Positions 24,854-32,060 of a stretch of DNA of 34,150 bases are shown piece after piece. The DNA comes from UBA652 sp964598235. GTDB lineage: Bacteria > Pseudomonadota > Gammaproteobacteria > Nitrosococcales > Methylophagaceae. The translations under genes were made by a program, and so were the position numbers. Location of the stretch: the NCBI GenBank assembly GCA_964598235.1, contig CAZRAY010000019.1:1-34150 (forward strand). The letters run 5' to 3'. The notes beneath the pieces are model-generated. The model worked only from the letters and a program-made list of their open reading frames with translations. It did not search any database and was not told where the DNA came from. The stretch's first letter is position 1, and every line of letters starts with the position of its first letter.

Positions 24854-25900
24854 CTACTGGAAGTCGGCTTGTGCCAATAGGGCGACAGCGACAGCGGGGG
24901 CATGATCGGCTGCTGAGGGGAGCTGGGTTTGCAGCAAGGAGGTGAAGTCAATATACGGTTTACCAAGCTGCTTAGCGCAATCTGAAATAATTGATCTTCC
25001 TATTCCAGCACCTATAATTGGCTTATTTATTTCTATATTGGATGATTTTCCGATAACGTGTTTTATGGCGCTTATGATTAATTGAGTCTGTTTATCGGCA
25101 AAATACAGGGCTAATGATTGCCAAATAGGATCGCTAGGATCCAAGGCATCAGTGCCCAGTAGGCGGGCAATTCGGCGAGCGGCGTGGTCGGGGGACCAAG
25201 GCTTTCCATCGGCGCTATTATCTTGAATGGTGTTAGGGTCGAGTTTATTGAGCAATACCCAGCAATCCGCGGTGGTGGCGAATAGCTCAGCGGCGAGGCC
25301 GACATTTTTGCCTTTGAAAGGCGCATCATTGGCAAGCGCAATCAGGGGGGTGCGGATCATGCCGGTATAGAGTAATTCTCGGCTTATTTGGCGTTGGTGA
25401 TCATTAACACCTTGGGGTGTGGCATGGCCATTCTGGAGGGGAATAATATCGCAGGTGGTGCTGCCGAGATCAATGAATAGTCCGTTTGGAACATGCTGGG
25501 CGGTAAATTCGGCGCTGGCTTGCCAGTTTCTGGAAGCGACATCATGCCAGTATTCGCTGGCTTGTTTGGGAGCTAACCAACCCAGGCTGCCAGCATAAAT
25601 ATGAGTATTATCTTCGGGGAAATAGTTAATAAAAGTACTTATAATCTCCGAAACACCAGACTTTCTATCGATAAAGCAGTCGGCAAGTTCACCTGTCATT
25701 GTGATGGCGGCGGCCCCCGTTTGAGCATTCGAGGGGAGTTGAGATAGGGCAGATTTGATGGCGGTATGTAGTGCCTCAATCCCTTCCCAGAGAGGGCAGG
25801 GGATTTGAAAAACCTGTTGTAATTTTCCTTGTGGATCACATTGCGTGACTTTGAGGTGGGCACCACCGATATCCCAGCCTGTGATGTGGTTTGCTGTCAT
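24854..25900 (-). CDS. mfnF: H4MPT-linked C1 transfer pathway protein, MfnF-like ASKHA family
   Basis: A 348-residue protein of the hydantoinase A/oxoprolinase-like branch of the ASKHA fold. The phosphate-1 motif is ITGWDIGGAHLKV (Asp10), the phosphate-2 region is GLFIDLGSTTCDIIPL near residue 140, and PIIGAGIGRSII near 300 is the adenosine-type motif. Proteins of this type are annotated in methylotrophs as 'H4MPT-linked C1 transfer pathway protein'. The archaeal homologue MfnF joins the activated aminomethylfuran to gamma-glutamyltyramine. Its start overlaps the upstream ATP-grasp gene by four bases, and pabB follows after nine. I am confident of the family and less so of the exact reaction. 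Confidence 0.78.
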   Translation of the reverse strand: MTANHITGWDIGGAHLKVTQCDPQGKLQQVFQIPCPLWEGIEALHTAIKSALSQLPSNAQTGAAAITMTGELADCFIDRKSGVSEIISTFINYFPEDNTHIYAGSLGWLAPKQASEYWHDVASRNWQASAEFTAQHVPNGLFIDLGSTTCDIIPLQNGHATPQGVNDHQRQISRELLYTGMIRTPLIALANDAPFKGKNVGLAAELFATTADCWVLLNKLDPNTIQDNSADGKPWSPDHAARRIARLLGTDALDPSDPIWQSLALYFADKQTQLIISAIKHVIGKSSNIEINKPIIGAGIGRSIISDCAKQLGKPYIDFTSLLQTQLPSAADHAPAVAVALLAQADFQ

Positions 25901-26913
25901 AAGGTGATTTTAACAGGAATGGGAGATGCCATCGCTGTCAAGCTTGTTGAACTGTTATTTTTCAGTTGGATTAAATGTTGGATGGGGTTGATGCCAAGTG
26001 ATTCAGAAAGGGCAACATAGGGCGTGGTGAGTCTAGGATTGATATCGATAATAACGGGGCCTTGTTCGCTTATAATTAGATCGATCCCAAATATACCCCA
26101 CAAGCCGTGGATTGAGGCATAAATACTTCCTGCTAATTTAGCGAGCTCGTTCTTTTCTATTTTAGATAAGTTGAGTCCATTTACATGGCATCCTGTGAAG
26201 CGAATAGACTCTTCTTGGTGTGTGATGAATTGTTCATTGAATGCAAGAATATGAACATCGGTATTAGTTGCTAAGAGGGTGAGGCTGATCGCAGCACCTT
26301 GGATATAGGCTTGGATAAGTAGGGTATTAAGTTGCGCTGGTGATTGTTTGGCAAGCCAGTGGGCGAGTTGATGGTCATCTCTGAAATACTGCGTTTCTTC
26401 ACAGCCCACGCCTTCAATAGGCTTAACGATAAATCCATGCGGTGCTGGGAAAGCATCAGGCTGCCATTGGCTGGCAAGTTGCTCGGCGGGTGTGGGTAGC
26501 TGATCTTTTGCGAGGTGTTGACTGCAGCGGTATTTGTTTGTCGTTAGCACAACGGCAGCGGGCTGGCAGCCGAGCAGGATTTTATTTTTATCGAGTATGT
26601 GCTGATTAAGCTGTGCTAAGAGCCCGTCGCTTTCAGGGCCGATAATGAGTGCGGCATCACACTGTTCTAACGCCTTATCCCAGGCTACTTGAAAATCATC
26701 AAGCATCGTGATGGTTTCTGTTTGCAGGGCTACATTAGTAGTGAGCGGTGGCAGCCGATGATCGCGTAAGGTGATTATTTTTAAGTCACTACATTGAAGC
26801 GCATCGCGCAGGGCAGCTTGCAACATTAATTCGCCTTCATGTAGTAAGCTGGACGATAGCGATTGATCGCAAAGCGCACCACTGGTAATGTGTTCGTAAA
26901 GAAAAAGCATCAT
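25897..26913 (-). CDS. mfnD: ATP-grasp ligase, MfnD-like
   Basis: ATP-grasp carboxylate-amine ligase of 338 residues. The N-terminal domain starts FLYEHITSGALCDQSLSSSLLHEGELML, a pattern shared by ATP-grasp proteins of methanofuran/methanopterin gene sets. The nucleotide-binding part includes HGFIVKPIEGVGCEETQYF near 185-205. The metal-binding end is FGIDLIISEQGPVIIDINPRLTTPYVAL. In methanogens MfnD ligates glutamate to tyramine. As first gene of this operon it would fit that step, or glutamate addition to the tail. Two adjacent ATGs (26913, 26910) could start it. Only 32 bases separate it from the divergent HisA-like gene; a TATAAT on this strand at 26957-26952 lies inside that gene's 5' end. 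Confidence 0.73.
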   Translation of the reverse strand: MMLFLYEHITSGALCDQSLSSSLLHEGELMLQAALRDALQCSDLKIITLRDHRLPPLTTNVALQTETITMLDDFQVAWDKALEQCDAALIIGPESDGLLAQLNQHILDKNKILLGCQPAAVVLTTNKYRCSQHLAKDQLPTPAEQLASQWQPDAFPAPHGFIVKPIEGVGCEETQYFRDDHQLAHWLAKQSPAQLNTLLIQAYIQGAAISLTLLATNTDVHILAFNEQFITHQEESIRFTGCHVNGLNLSKIEKNELAKLAGSIYASIHGLWGIFGIDLIISEQGPVIIDINPRLTTPYVALSESLGINPIQHLIQLKNNSSTSLTAMASPIPVKITL

Positions 26914-26945
26914 ATTGTGTGGAAGGCATACGGAAAATATAAAGA

Positions 26946-27614
26946 GTGGAAATTATACCTGTTATTGATGTGATGAAGGGGCGTGTTGTGCAGGCGAAAG
27001 GTGGCGTGCGCGCAGCATATCAACCGCTACAATCGCAGTTAACTCAGCAGACGGATACGATTGCGGTAGTGGCAGACTTATTGGCATACGCGCCATTTAA
27101 AACACTTTATATGGCAGATCTAGATGCAATTATGGGCAGGCCACCTGCGCATGATTTATATCAAGCCTTAACGGCCGCTTTCCCACAGCTAATGATTTAC
27201 TTAGATGTGGGCATTAAAACGGTAGATGATTGGCATGCCATCGCAGGCATATCGGGGATCCAAGCTGTTATCGGTAGCGAGACCTTACAAGATAAAACAT
27301 TACTCTCAGATGAATTGATCCGCAGACAGGGTATTTTATCGTTAGATTACCGAGCAGGAAATTTATTGGGGAGCGCGCATTTACCCGACCGAGCAGATTG
27401 GCCAGAGAAAACGATTGTGATGAGCTTGGATTCGGTCGGCGCGAATAAAGGGCCTAATGTGGACTTATTATCTAGCTTACGCAAACGGGGCGAGCGGCAA
27501 TGGCTTATGGCTGGCGGCGTGCGCGATAATAAGGACATAGACATGTTGCGTGAGCAGGGCGTGGCAGGGGTTTTAGTGGCGAGCGCATTGCATTCAGGAA
27601 AGTTAAAGATATAA
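26946..27614 (+). CDS. HisA-related TIM-barrel protein of the one-carbon cluster
   Basis: A 222-residue (beta/alpha)8 protein related to HisA (ProFAR isomerase), of the COG1411 type as I recall it. Both HisA catalytic acids appear kept: Asp8 in IIPVIDVMKGRVVQ and Asp134 in ILSLDYRAGN. The phosphate-binding glycines are in WLMAGGVRDNKDID and the C-terminal GVLVASALHSG. It is not next to any histidine gene, so a role in histidine synthesis is unlikely. Such proteins accompany methanopterin/methanofuran genes in methylotrophs and methanogens, but I know of no proven reaction. It begins with GTG, has only a weak upstream GGAAAA, and is the only plus-strand gene of the island. A strong bidirectional terminator follows directly. 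Confidence 0.75.
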   Translation: MEIIPVIDVMKGRVVQAKGGVRAAYQPLQSQLTQQTDTIAVVADLLAYAPFKTLYMADLDAIMGRPPAHDLYQALTAAFPQLMIYLDVGIKTVDDWHAIAGISGIQAVIGSETLQDKTLLSDELIRRQGILSLDYRAGNLLGSAHLPDRADWPEKTIVMSLDSVGANKGPNVDLLSSLRKRGERQWLMAGGVRDNKDIDMLREQGVAGVLVASALHSGKLKI

Positions 27615-27615
27615 A

Positions 27616-27647
27616 AAAGCCCCGCTTCTATTTAGAAGCGGGGCTTT
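27616..27647. terminator. Bidirectional intrinsic terminator
   Basis: A perfect 14-pair stem (27616-27629 with 27634-27647) encloses an ATTT loop; its core is GCCCCGCTTCT with AGAAGCGGGGC. An A-run lies on the left and a T-run on the right, so it should terminate the HisA-like gene from the left and fae from the right. Confidence 0.95.
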
Positions 27648-27671
27648 TAGATTTTGCGCTAACGCGTGATC

Positions 27672-28190
27672 TTAGTGATCAGCGAAAGGATGTGCTGCAG
27701 AAGCACGTTGCGCTAATACGTCAGCCGCTTTTGGCTCACGAGCAACAGCGCGTTTGATTGATTCTTTTGTTGCTGCGTAGTTCCAATCTTGGATTTTTTT
27801 ATCGTCATTTGCACTTGGCGCAATGAAAACACCAACACATAAGAAAATATCATCAGCTTCATTTGCTGGGATAGTACCGTCTTCAACACAATCAGCAACA
27901 GCCATCGCCACGCCACGTTGTGCTGGGCCGAACATTTGGATTGCTTGCTTCATATTTTTGATAGTTACTTTATTGAACATAACAGTCGCAGGTTTCACCA
28001 TTAAGTTAGGTGCAATCACAGCTAATAAGCCGTTTACGCCTGCTTTTTGGTCTGTTACTGTGCGGCAGAAAGCATCTTCTGCAGCGCTACCACGAGGGCC
28101 CATGATGAGGTCAATATGGGCTACATTGTCTAAATCACCGTCTTCAATTACTAAAGACTCACCTACTAATACACGATCGATAACTGGCAT
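27672..28190 (-). CDS. fae: Formaldehyde-activating enzyme
   Basis: Cytoplasmic enzyme of 172 residues that condenses formaldehyde with tetrahydromethanopterin to methylene-H4MPT. The sequence closely follows the Methylorubrum extorquens enzyme: AHIDLIMGPRGSAAEDAFC with the proposed catalytic His25 (His17 there), LLAVIAPNLMVKPATVMFNK, AIQMFGPAQRGVAMAVAD, and the C-terminal RAVAREPKAADV and HPFAD. It is probably highly expressed as a single gene: TTGTAA/TATATT promoter 24-60 bases upstream, AAGG ten bases before ATG, and a strong terminator after it. Fae is a marker of the H4MPT-dependent formaldehyde oxidation route. Confidence 0.97.
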   Translation of the reverse strand: MPVIDRVLVGESLVIEDGDLDNVAHIDLIMGPRGSAAEDAFCRTVTDQKAGVNGLLAVIAPNLMVKPATVMFNKVTIKNMKQAIQMFGPAQRGVAMAVADCVEDGTIPANEADDIFLCVGVFIAPSANDDKKIQDWNYAATKESIKRAVAREPKAADVLAQRASAAHPFADH

Positions 28191-28221
28191 TTTATTTACC
28201 TTAGTTCCTATAAAATTAATA

Positions 28222-28250
28222 AATATAAAAAAACAAACTTGTCCTTACAA
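28222..28250 (-). promoter_or_regulatory. Promoter of fae
   Basis: On the minus strand TTGTAA (28250-28245) and TATATT (28227-28222) are 17 bases apart. The start would be near 28215, about 25 bases before the fae ATG. Confidence 0.6.
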
Positions 28251-28262
28251 TGAAGGAGATTT

Positions 28263-28286
28263 ACGTGATCAAGGAACGTAGATCAA
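28263..28286 (-). repeat. Tandem direct repeat upstream of the fae promoter
   Basis: On the minus strand TTGATCTACGT (28286-28276) is followed three bases later by TTGATCACGT (28272-28263), a period of 14 bases. The second copy ends 12 bases before the -35 box, where an activator would bind. It lies in the 139-base gap between the CitG-like gene and fae. Confidence 0.4.
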
Positions 28287-28329
28287 ATCCTGTTCGATAA
28301 ACGCAAACACCTGCGATTCTCGATATACT

Positions 28330-29190
28330 TTACGACGATATTTTTGCAAATTCCTTTTGCAATGCGACAAGTAACAGCATGGCTGCTATTAAATCTGCGC
28401 TTGTCCCTGGGTTTATCGCCTTTTCTTTCAATTCTGTATCCCATGCTGCCAACTCAGCTGATAATTCAGATAAACCACTGATTTTTAATGACTTAGAAAC
28501 GAAAAAAGCCGCTTTATCGGCGACGTTTTTAGCGTGTTCATCGCCAAACTTACGGCGAATCAATGTATCTGGTGCATGTGAAAGGATCATAAGATACGCG
28601 AAAACGGTTGCCTGCTCAACTGTTTCGCCGATCTTTTTTGCTTTTAGAAAGCTCGGGAAGCTTAAGTTAAAAGTAAGATCGAATGTATTTAGATATTCAG
28701 CCGCAATCGTATCGCGGTTTTTTGCTTTTCCCATTGCCTGTTTTAAGGTGATGCTGGGCGGCTCAGAAATATCATGTTCCGCCTCTTTTCCCATCCCGCC
28801 AGGTTCCGCTAATTGAATCGCGCGGTAGGTGTTTTCAGCATCTTCTACCGTCAGCACATCCAGTATTTTTGCCAATGCGGGCTGGAGCTGATCAAATCGC
28901 TCACATTGCAATGCCGCTTGGCAAAGCGGCGCAAATAACAACACAATACCCAAATTGGTATTGGTATCGACCACCTCACGTGTCGCCGTAATCGCCGCCA
29001 AGATGCGGTCGCCTACATCCCCCGGTTTTGACAACATCGGCGCAATCGCTGCTGCGCTATCCAGAAATTGTTGCAACACCATCTGATGGCCATCGCTATT
29101 TTTATTCACATTACCCGGCTTGGGCGCAGACACCTCCTGTTCGCAAGCCCACACAATGCATTTTTCTAACGCATCAGATGACAGCATCAT
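28330..29190 (-). CDS. CitG-like (triphosphoribosyl-dephospho-CoA synthase family) protein of the mch operon
   Basis: A 286-residue protein of the CitG/MdcB-like family. The family motif near the N-terminus is SAPKPGNVNKNSDGHQM; the middle is helical and acidic (EDAENTYRAIQLAEPGGMG) and RRKFGDEHAKNVADKA follows. Related proteins sit beside mch and fae in methylotrophs (orf5/orf7-type genes of the Methylorubrum cluster) and are thought to act in methanopterin synthesis. A ribosyl or phosphoribosyl transfer would suit the family, but the reaction is unproven. The frame is open to 29268, overlapping the previous gene, but the ATG at 29190, two bases after that gene's stop, gives a normal N-terminus (MMLSSDALEKC). 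Confidence 0.8.
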   Translation of the reverse strand: MMLSSDALEKCIVWACEQEVSAPKPGNVNKNSDGHQMVLQQFLDSAAAIAPMLSKPGDVGDRILAAITATREVVDTNTNLGIVLLFAPLCQAALQCERFDQLQPALAKILDVLTVEDAENTYRAIQLAEPGGMGKEAEHDISEPPSITLKQAMGKAKNRDTIAAEYLNTFDLTFNLSFPSFLKAKKIGETVEQATVFAYLMILSHAPDTLIRRKFGDEHAKNVADKAAFFVSKSLKISGLSELSAELAAWDTELKEKAINPGTSADLIAAMLLLVALQKEFAKISS

Positions 29191-29192
29191 GT

Positions 29193-30074
29193 TTACACCC
29201 GCCGCGCAATTGCACGCGCCAAAAATCCCGCCACATCCACACCACTTGCCGCCGCCAATCCCTTCCAAGCCGGCACGCTATTCACTTCTAATACCGTAAA
29301 TGACCCATCTTGTTGGCGGATTAAATCCACGCCGGCATAACAGGCATTCACCGCCGCAGTCGCCGCCAGCGCCAGCGCAATCATCTCATCATTTAATACT
29401 GTTGAAGCACACCGTGCGCCCTGTGCAAAATTCGTGATCCAATGATCAGAAGTTCGCGACATCGCCGCACATACCTCACCCTCCACCACCATTAAGCGCC
29501 AATCTTGCCACTTATCTGGCTCCATGGGTTTGATATATTGCTGTAAATAAAAAGCATCGCCCACCGGCACCTGCGCATCAAACTCCGCTAACGATGTTAT
29601 TTTCACCACGCCTTTTCCTTGGCAGCCAAATAACGGCTTCATCACCAGCTGAACACCCACATCAAATTGTCTCGCCGCAATGTCCCGCACCATCGCCGAA
29701 TTCTCACAAGCCCAAGTTTTAGGCGTGTTGATCCCCGCCAAATGCAAGCGAAGCGACGTGCGTGCCTTATCTACCGTATGCTCAATCGCGCTGGCAGGAT
29801 TAAACACGGGAACATTTAACTCAGCCAAAGTATGCAACACATCCATCCGCAAGGTGATTTGTTCTAATGAGCCAGGCGCAATGCCACGCACCATTGCCGC
29901 AGCTGGCAAGGCATCTTCAAATCCGGGGATCAATAAACCTGTAGGCTGATCCAGATCGATTCGACAATCGGCCAAATCGGTTAACACAGCAGAAATACCT
30001 AGTGGCGCTAAGGCATCCACTAATTGCTGGCTATGCCAGCCGTGGGTATCATTGAAAATCGCTATCTGTGACAC
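29193..30074 (-). CDS. RimK-like ATP-grasp ligase of the mch operon
   Basis: ATP-grasp protein of 293 residues related to RimK/LysX and to MptN, the tetrahydromethanopterin:alpha-L-glutamate ligase of methanogens. An N-terminal flavodoxin-like part (IAIFNDTHGWHSQQLVDAL) is followed by VFNPASAIEHTVDKARTSLRL, the ATP-binding VMKPLFGCQGKGVVKI, WRLMVVEGEVCAAMSR and the metal-binding VLEVNSVPAWKGL. A protein of this kind adjoins mch in Methylorubrum clusters and is needed for H4MPT-linked growth there, as I recall. A glutamate-adding step in cofactor synthesis is the likely role, by inference. It lies five bases after the small membrane protein gene and two before the CitG-like gene. Confidence 0.8.
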   Translation of the reverse strand: MSQIAIFNDTHGWHSQQLVDALAPLGISAVLTDLADCRIDLDQPTGLLIPGFEDALPAAAMVRGIAPGSLEQITLRMDVLHTLAELNVPVFNPASAIEHTVDKARTSLRLHLAGINTPKTWACENSAMVRDIAARQFDVGVQLVMKPLFGCQGKGVVKITSLAEFDAQVPVGDAFYLQQYIKPMEPDKWQDWRLMVVEGEVCAAMSRTSDHWITNFAQGARCASTVLNDEMIALALAATAAVNACYAGVDLIRQQDGSFTVLEVNSVPAWKGLAAASGVDVAGFLARAIARRV

Positions 30075-30079
30075 AGAAA

Positions 30080-30457
30080 TTAGTGACCATATAAAGCAGG
30101 AATGGCATACAAAACTGTGCCAATTAAGAAAAACAGTAAGAAAGCGAACGATAACCTACTTTTCAATTTAAAGAATATAACTTGTTCGATTGAGCGTAGG
30201 AACCAGAAGGCGGCCATTAAACTTAGCAGGCTCTGGCCGAGCGCTGATGAGAGGAGCTCGTTAGTGTGAACAAGCGAAATATAAGCAAATATTATAAATA
30301 CGAAAGTAAGACTCAGATTGATGACTTGCATCACAGCACGATTTATAAAGGAGAGCTTACGAAGATCAGTTTCCCAGTTAAATAATTGCCAAAAAGAAAG
30401 GTGGAATACAACGAGGAGAATATTATAGAACCCACCTATTTTGACTAGCCACTCCAT
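30080..30457 (-). CDS. Small four-helix membrane protein inside the mch operon
   Basis: A 125-residue protein with four predicted helices: about 5-27 (VKIGGFYNILLVVFHLSFWQLF), 40-62 (VMQVINLSLTFVFIIFAYISL), 70-92 and 100-122 (LSFAFLLFFLIGTVLYAIPAL). It has no signal-peptidase site or known catalytic motif. I do not recognise its family. It is three bases after mch and five before the ATP-grasp gene, so it is surely co-transcribed with them. In the Methylorubrum arrangement I remember (mch-orf5-orf7-fae) no membrane gene lies here, so it may be an addition to this lineage. Codons are more AT-rich than in mch. Confidence 0.75.
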   Translation of the reverse strand: MEWLVKIGGFYNILLVVFHLSFWQLFNWETDLRKLSFINRAVMQVINLSLTFVFIIFAYISLVHTNELLSSALGQSLLSLMAAFWFLRSIEQVIFFKLKSRLSFAFLLFFLIGTVLYAIPALYGH

Positions 30458-30460
30458 TTG

Positions 30461-31441
30461 TTATTTCAGCCCAAACGACGTCGCCACCAACTCTGCATTC
30501 AATTCACCTGCCGTAAAGCTCTTACCCGTGTTCACATTGGTCACAATCACCTTAGCAGGGCTAAACAGCATCGGGTCAACTTTGAAGAAATCATATTCAT
30601 AGGCTTTAAACACATCGCCGAATGGGCGGCCATAGTCTGATGAGGTGCTGCTTGGTAATTTTTCTGCCAAGTCTTGTGCTTCATCGTCTGTTGCGCTTAC
30701 AAACAACTGCACCATGCCGCCATATAAAATCGCATCATTGGTTCGACCCATGCCCGTTACAAAATCACCACCTGGAGGTGCGACAGGGGTGACACCGTAA
30801 CCATCAACGATATTTTGCATGGGAAATTCAAGCGTATGCGCCTTATGCATCGCCACTTCTAACACCCGAGCAGCGATTTGCATTACGCCGGCAAGGCTAG
30901 AGGTCGGCGTTAAAATAAAGGTGAGATCTTTAGGTTTAATACCGCAATCTTTCGCCACTTTTTCAGCGACTTCAATCGGCGGGAATTTATCAACTTCTAA
31001 TACGATAACGGTTTTATCCGCGGTATCTTTATAGCCAAATTCTTTTAATACTTCTTCTTTACCCGCTAACGCGCGACCCGGGCCACTGCCCAATGCAAAG
31101 AACTTCTCATGCGATAAACTCCAGCCAGCATATTGACTACCGAGGCAGCTTAAAACAGGTGTTTTCGCATGTACATTCACCGACCAAGGCCAGTTATCAA
31201 AGCCGCTATTGGTGCCTAAGGTAATGGTCGCCAAGCCGCCCATGCAAATCTCGCCAATTAAGCGTCCTGCTTCCAAACCACCTGTGCAATTAATGCCTGC
31301 ATCGATGATGCGTGTGCCGTTATCGAGGATGCTGATTTCGAGCTGAAGCGCTTGTGCATCAGCAACGAGGGCATCGACTAACGGTTGGCAATGCTGATTA
31401 ACGCTGGTCCAGTTTTTGGAGATATCAGAAGAGGTGCTCAT
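30461..31441 (-). CDS. mch: Methenyltetrahydromethanopterin cyclohydrolase
   Basis: Cytoplasmic enzyme of 326 residues that interconverts 5,10-methenyl- and 5-formyl-tetrahydromethanopterin, a central step of formaldehyde oxidation to formate. Typical blocks are TRIIDAGINCTGGLEAGRLIGEICMGGL, PVLSCLGSQYAGWSLSH, ALGSGPGRALAG, LTPTSSLAGVMQIAARVLE, GVTPVAPPGGDFVTGMGRTNDAILYGG and SDYGRPFGDVFKAY. The frame extends to an ATG at 31474, but that codon directly abuts a TATAAT box on the same strand, so transcription would begin downstream of it. The ATG at 31441 yields the usual N-terminus (STSSDISKNWTSVNQHCQPLVDAL). It is the first gene of an operon with the membrane protein, ATP-grasp and CitG-like genes. 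Confidence 0.96.
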   Translation of the reverse strand: MSTSSDISKNWTSVNQHCQPLVDALVADAQALQLEISILDNGTRIIDAGINCTGGLEAGRLIGEICMGGLATITLGTNSGFDNWPWSVNVHAKTPVLSCLGSQYAGWSLSHEKFFALGSGPGRALAGKEEVLKEFGYKDTADKTVIVLEVDKFPPIEVAEKVAKDCGIKPKDLTFILTPTSSLAGVMQIAARVLEVAMHKAHTLEFPMQNIVDGYGVTPVAPPGGDFVTGMGRTNDAILYGGMVQLFVSATDDEAQDLAEKLPSSTSSDYGRPFGDVFKAYEYDFFKVDPMLFSPAKVIVTNVNTGKSFTAGELNAELVATSFGLK

Positions 31442-31453
31442 GGGGTTGGCCTG

Positions 31454-31469
31454 TTTTGTTAATTCAAAA
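31454..31469. promoter_or_regulatory. Inverted repeat at the mch start point, possible operator
   Basis: TTTTG (31454-31458) and CAAAA (31465-31469) form a short inverted repeat with a six-base spacer, covering the predicted mch transcription start near 31468. It could be an operator; the arms are short and AT-rich, so chance is possible. Confidence 0.2.
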
Positions 31470-31474
31470 GGCAT

Positions 31475-31480
31475 ATTATA
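31475..31480 (-). promoter_or_regulatory. -10 box of the mch operon
   Basis: A perfect TATAAT on the minus strand (ATTATA on the plus) immediately precedes the ATG at 31474 and lies 33 bases before the preferred start. I do not see a convincing -35 at 16-18 bases, so an activator may be needed. Confidence 0.45.
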
Positions 31481-31570
31481 CGCGATGCGGTTGTGCTGTG
31501 GTTTAGGAGAGCGTTTGAAGGGGTGACGCAGTGAAGCCGATTTGCGTAAGAGAGTGAAATGACATGTAGG

Positions 31571-31933
31571 CTATTTATGAAAGTGGCTAACACTCGCGCT
31601 GCCATATTTCAATTTCCATAGAGTGGCTTCGTCGTTATAAGACTCGAGGTATATTGTAGAATAACCTAAAGGGATACCAGCATCCTCACGGAGATGCGCG
31701 ATTTTAAGTGTGCGGGGGATTTGAATTTTGAAGCTATTTTTTAGCACATTTAATACGCGAACTTCTTGCCAGATATACGTCTTACCTTCGCCTTTATCCG
31801 TTGTTTTTATTCTAAGGACAAGGTTTACCTGTTTTGATTTATAGGTATCCCATAATTGATCCGCATGCGCAAACGAAGTCAAAGATAAGAGTAGGCCGAT
31901 GATTAGATTTGTTTTTATAGACATAAGCCGCAT
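31571..31933 (-). CDS. Secreted hypothetical protein
   Basis: A 120-residue protein (or 117 from the ATG at 31924) with a clear Sec signal peptide, SIKTNLIIGLLLSLTSFAHA, cleaved before DQLWD. The mature part is about 96 residues, mostly beta-strand-like with many basic and aromatic residues (VNLVLRIKTTDKGEGKTYIWQEVRVLNVLK). It has no cysteines and I recognise no family. A periplasmic or exported location is expected. It stands alone, with a TATAAT on its strand about 20 bases upstream and 129 bases between its stop and the mch start. Neither candidate start has a good ribosome binding site. Confidence 0.65.
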   Translation of the reverse strand: MRLMSIKTNLIIGLLLSLTSFAHADQLWDTYKSKQVNLVLRIKTTDKGEGKTYIWQEVRVLNVLKNSFKIQIPRTLKIAHLREDAGIPLGYSTIYLESYNDEATLWKLKYGSASVSHFHK

Positions 31934-31953
31934 ATTTATAACATGATGTGATT

Positions 31954-31959
31954 ATTATA
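31954..31959 (-). promoter_or_regulatory. -10 box of the secreted hypothetical protein gene
   Basis: A perfect TATAAT on the minus strand, 20 bases before the ATG at 31933. It is preceded by AGCG, much as the mch box is preceded by CGCG. No clear -35 is seen. Confidence 0.35.
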
Positions 31960-32060
31960 CGCTATCTGTTTTGAACATAAACTGAATGGCGGTAACTCAA
32001 TAAGCCACCTTTGTTATACCAATTGGCGTAAAATAGCGTTAGACAAAGGCTTATAGCCGA

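Noticed and set aside
25897..26913. Biotin carboxylase or carbamoyl-phosphate synthase subunit
   Set aside because: The ATP-grasp fold is present, but size, N-terminus and neighbours fit the cofactor ligase group, and no biotin- or carbamate-related genes are nearby.
29190..29268. Longer N-terminus of the CitG-like protein
   Set aside because: The added 26 residues are Gly/Cys-rich, overlap the ATP-grasp gene's conserved C-terminus, and a good ATG stands two bases after that gene's stop.
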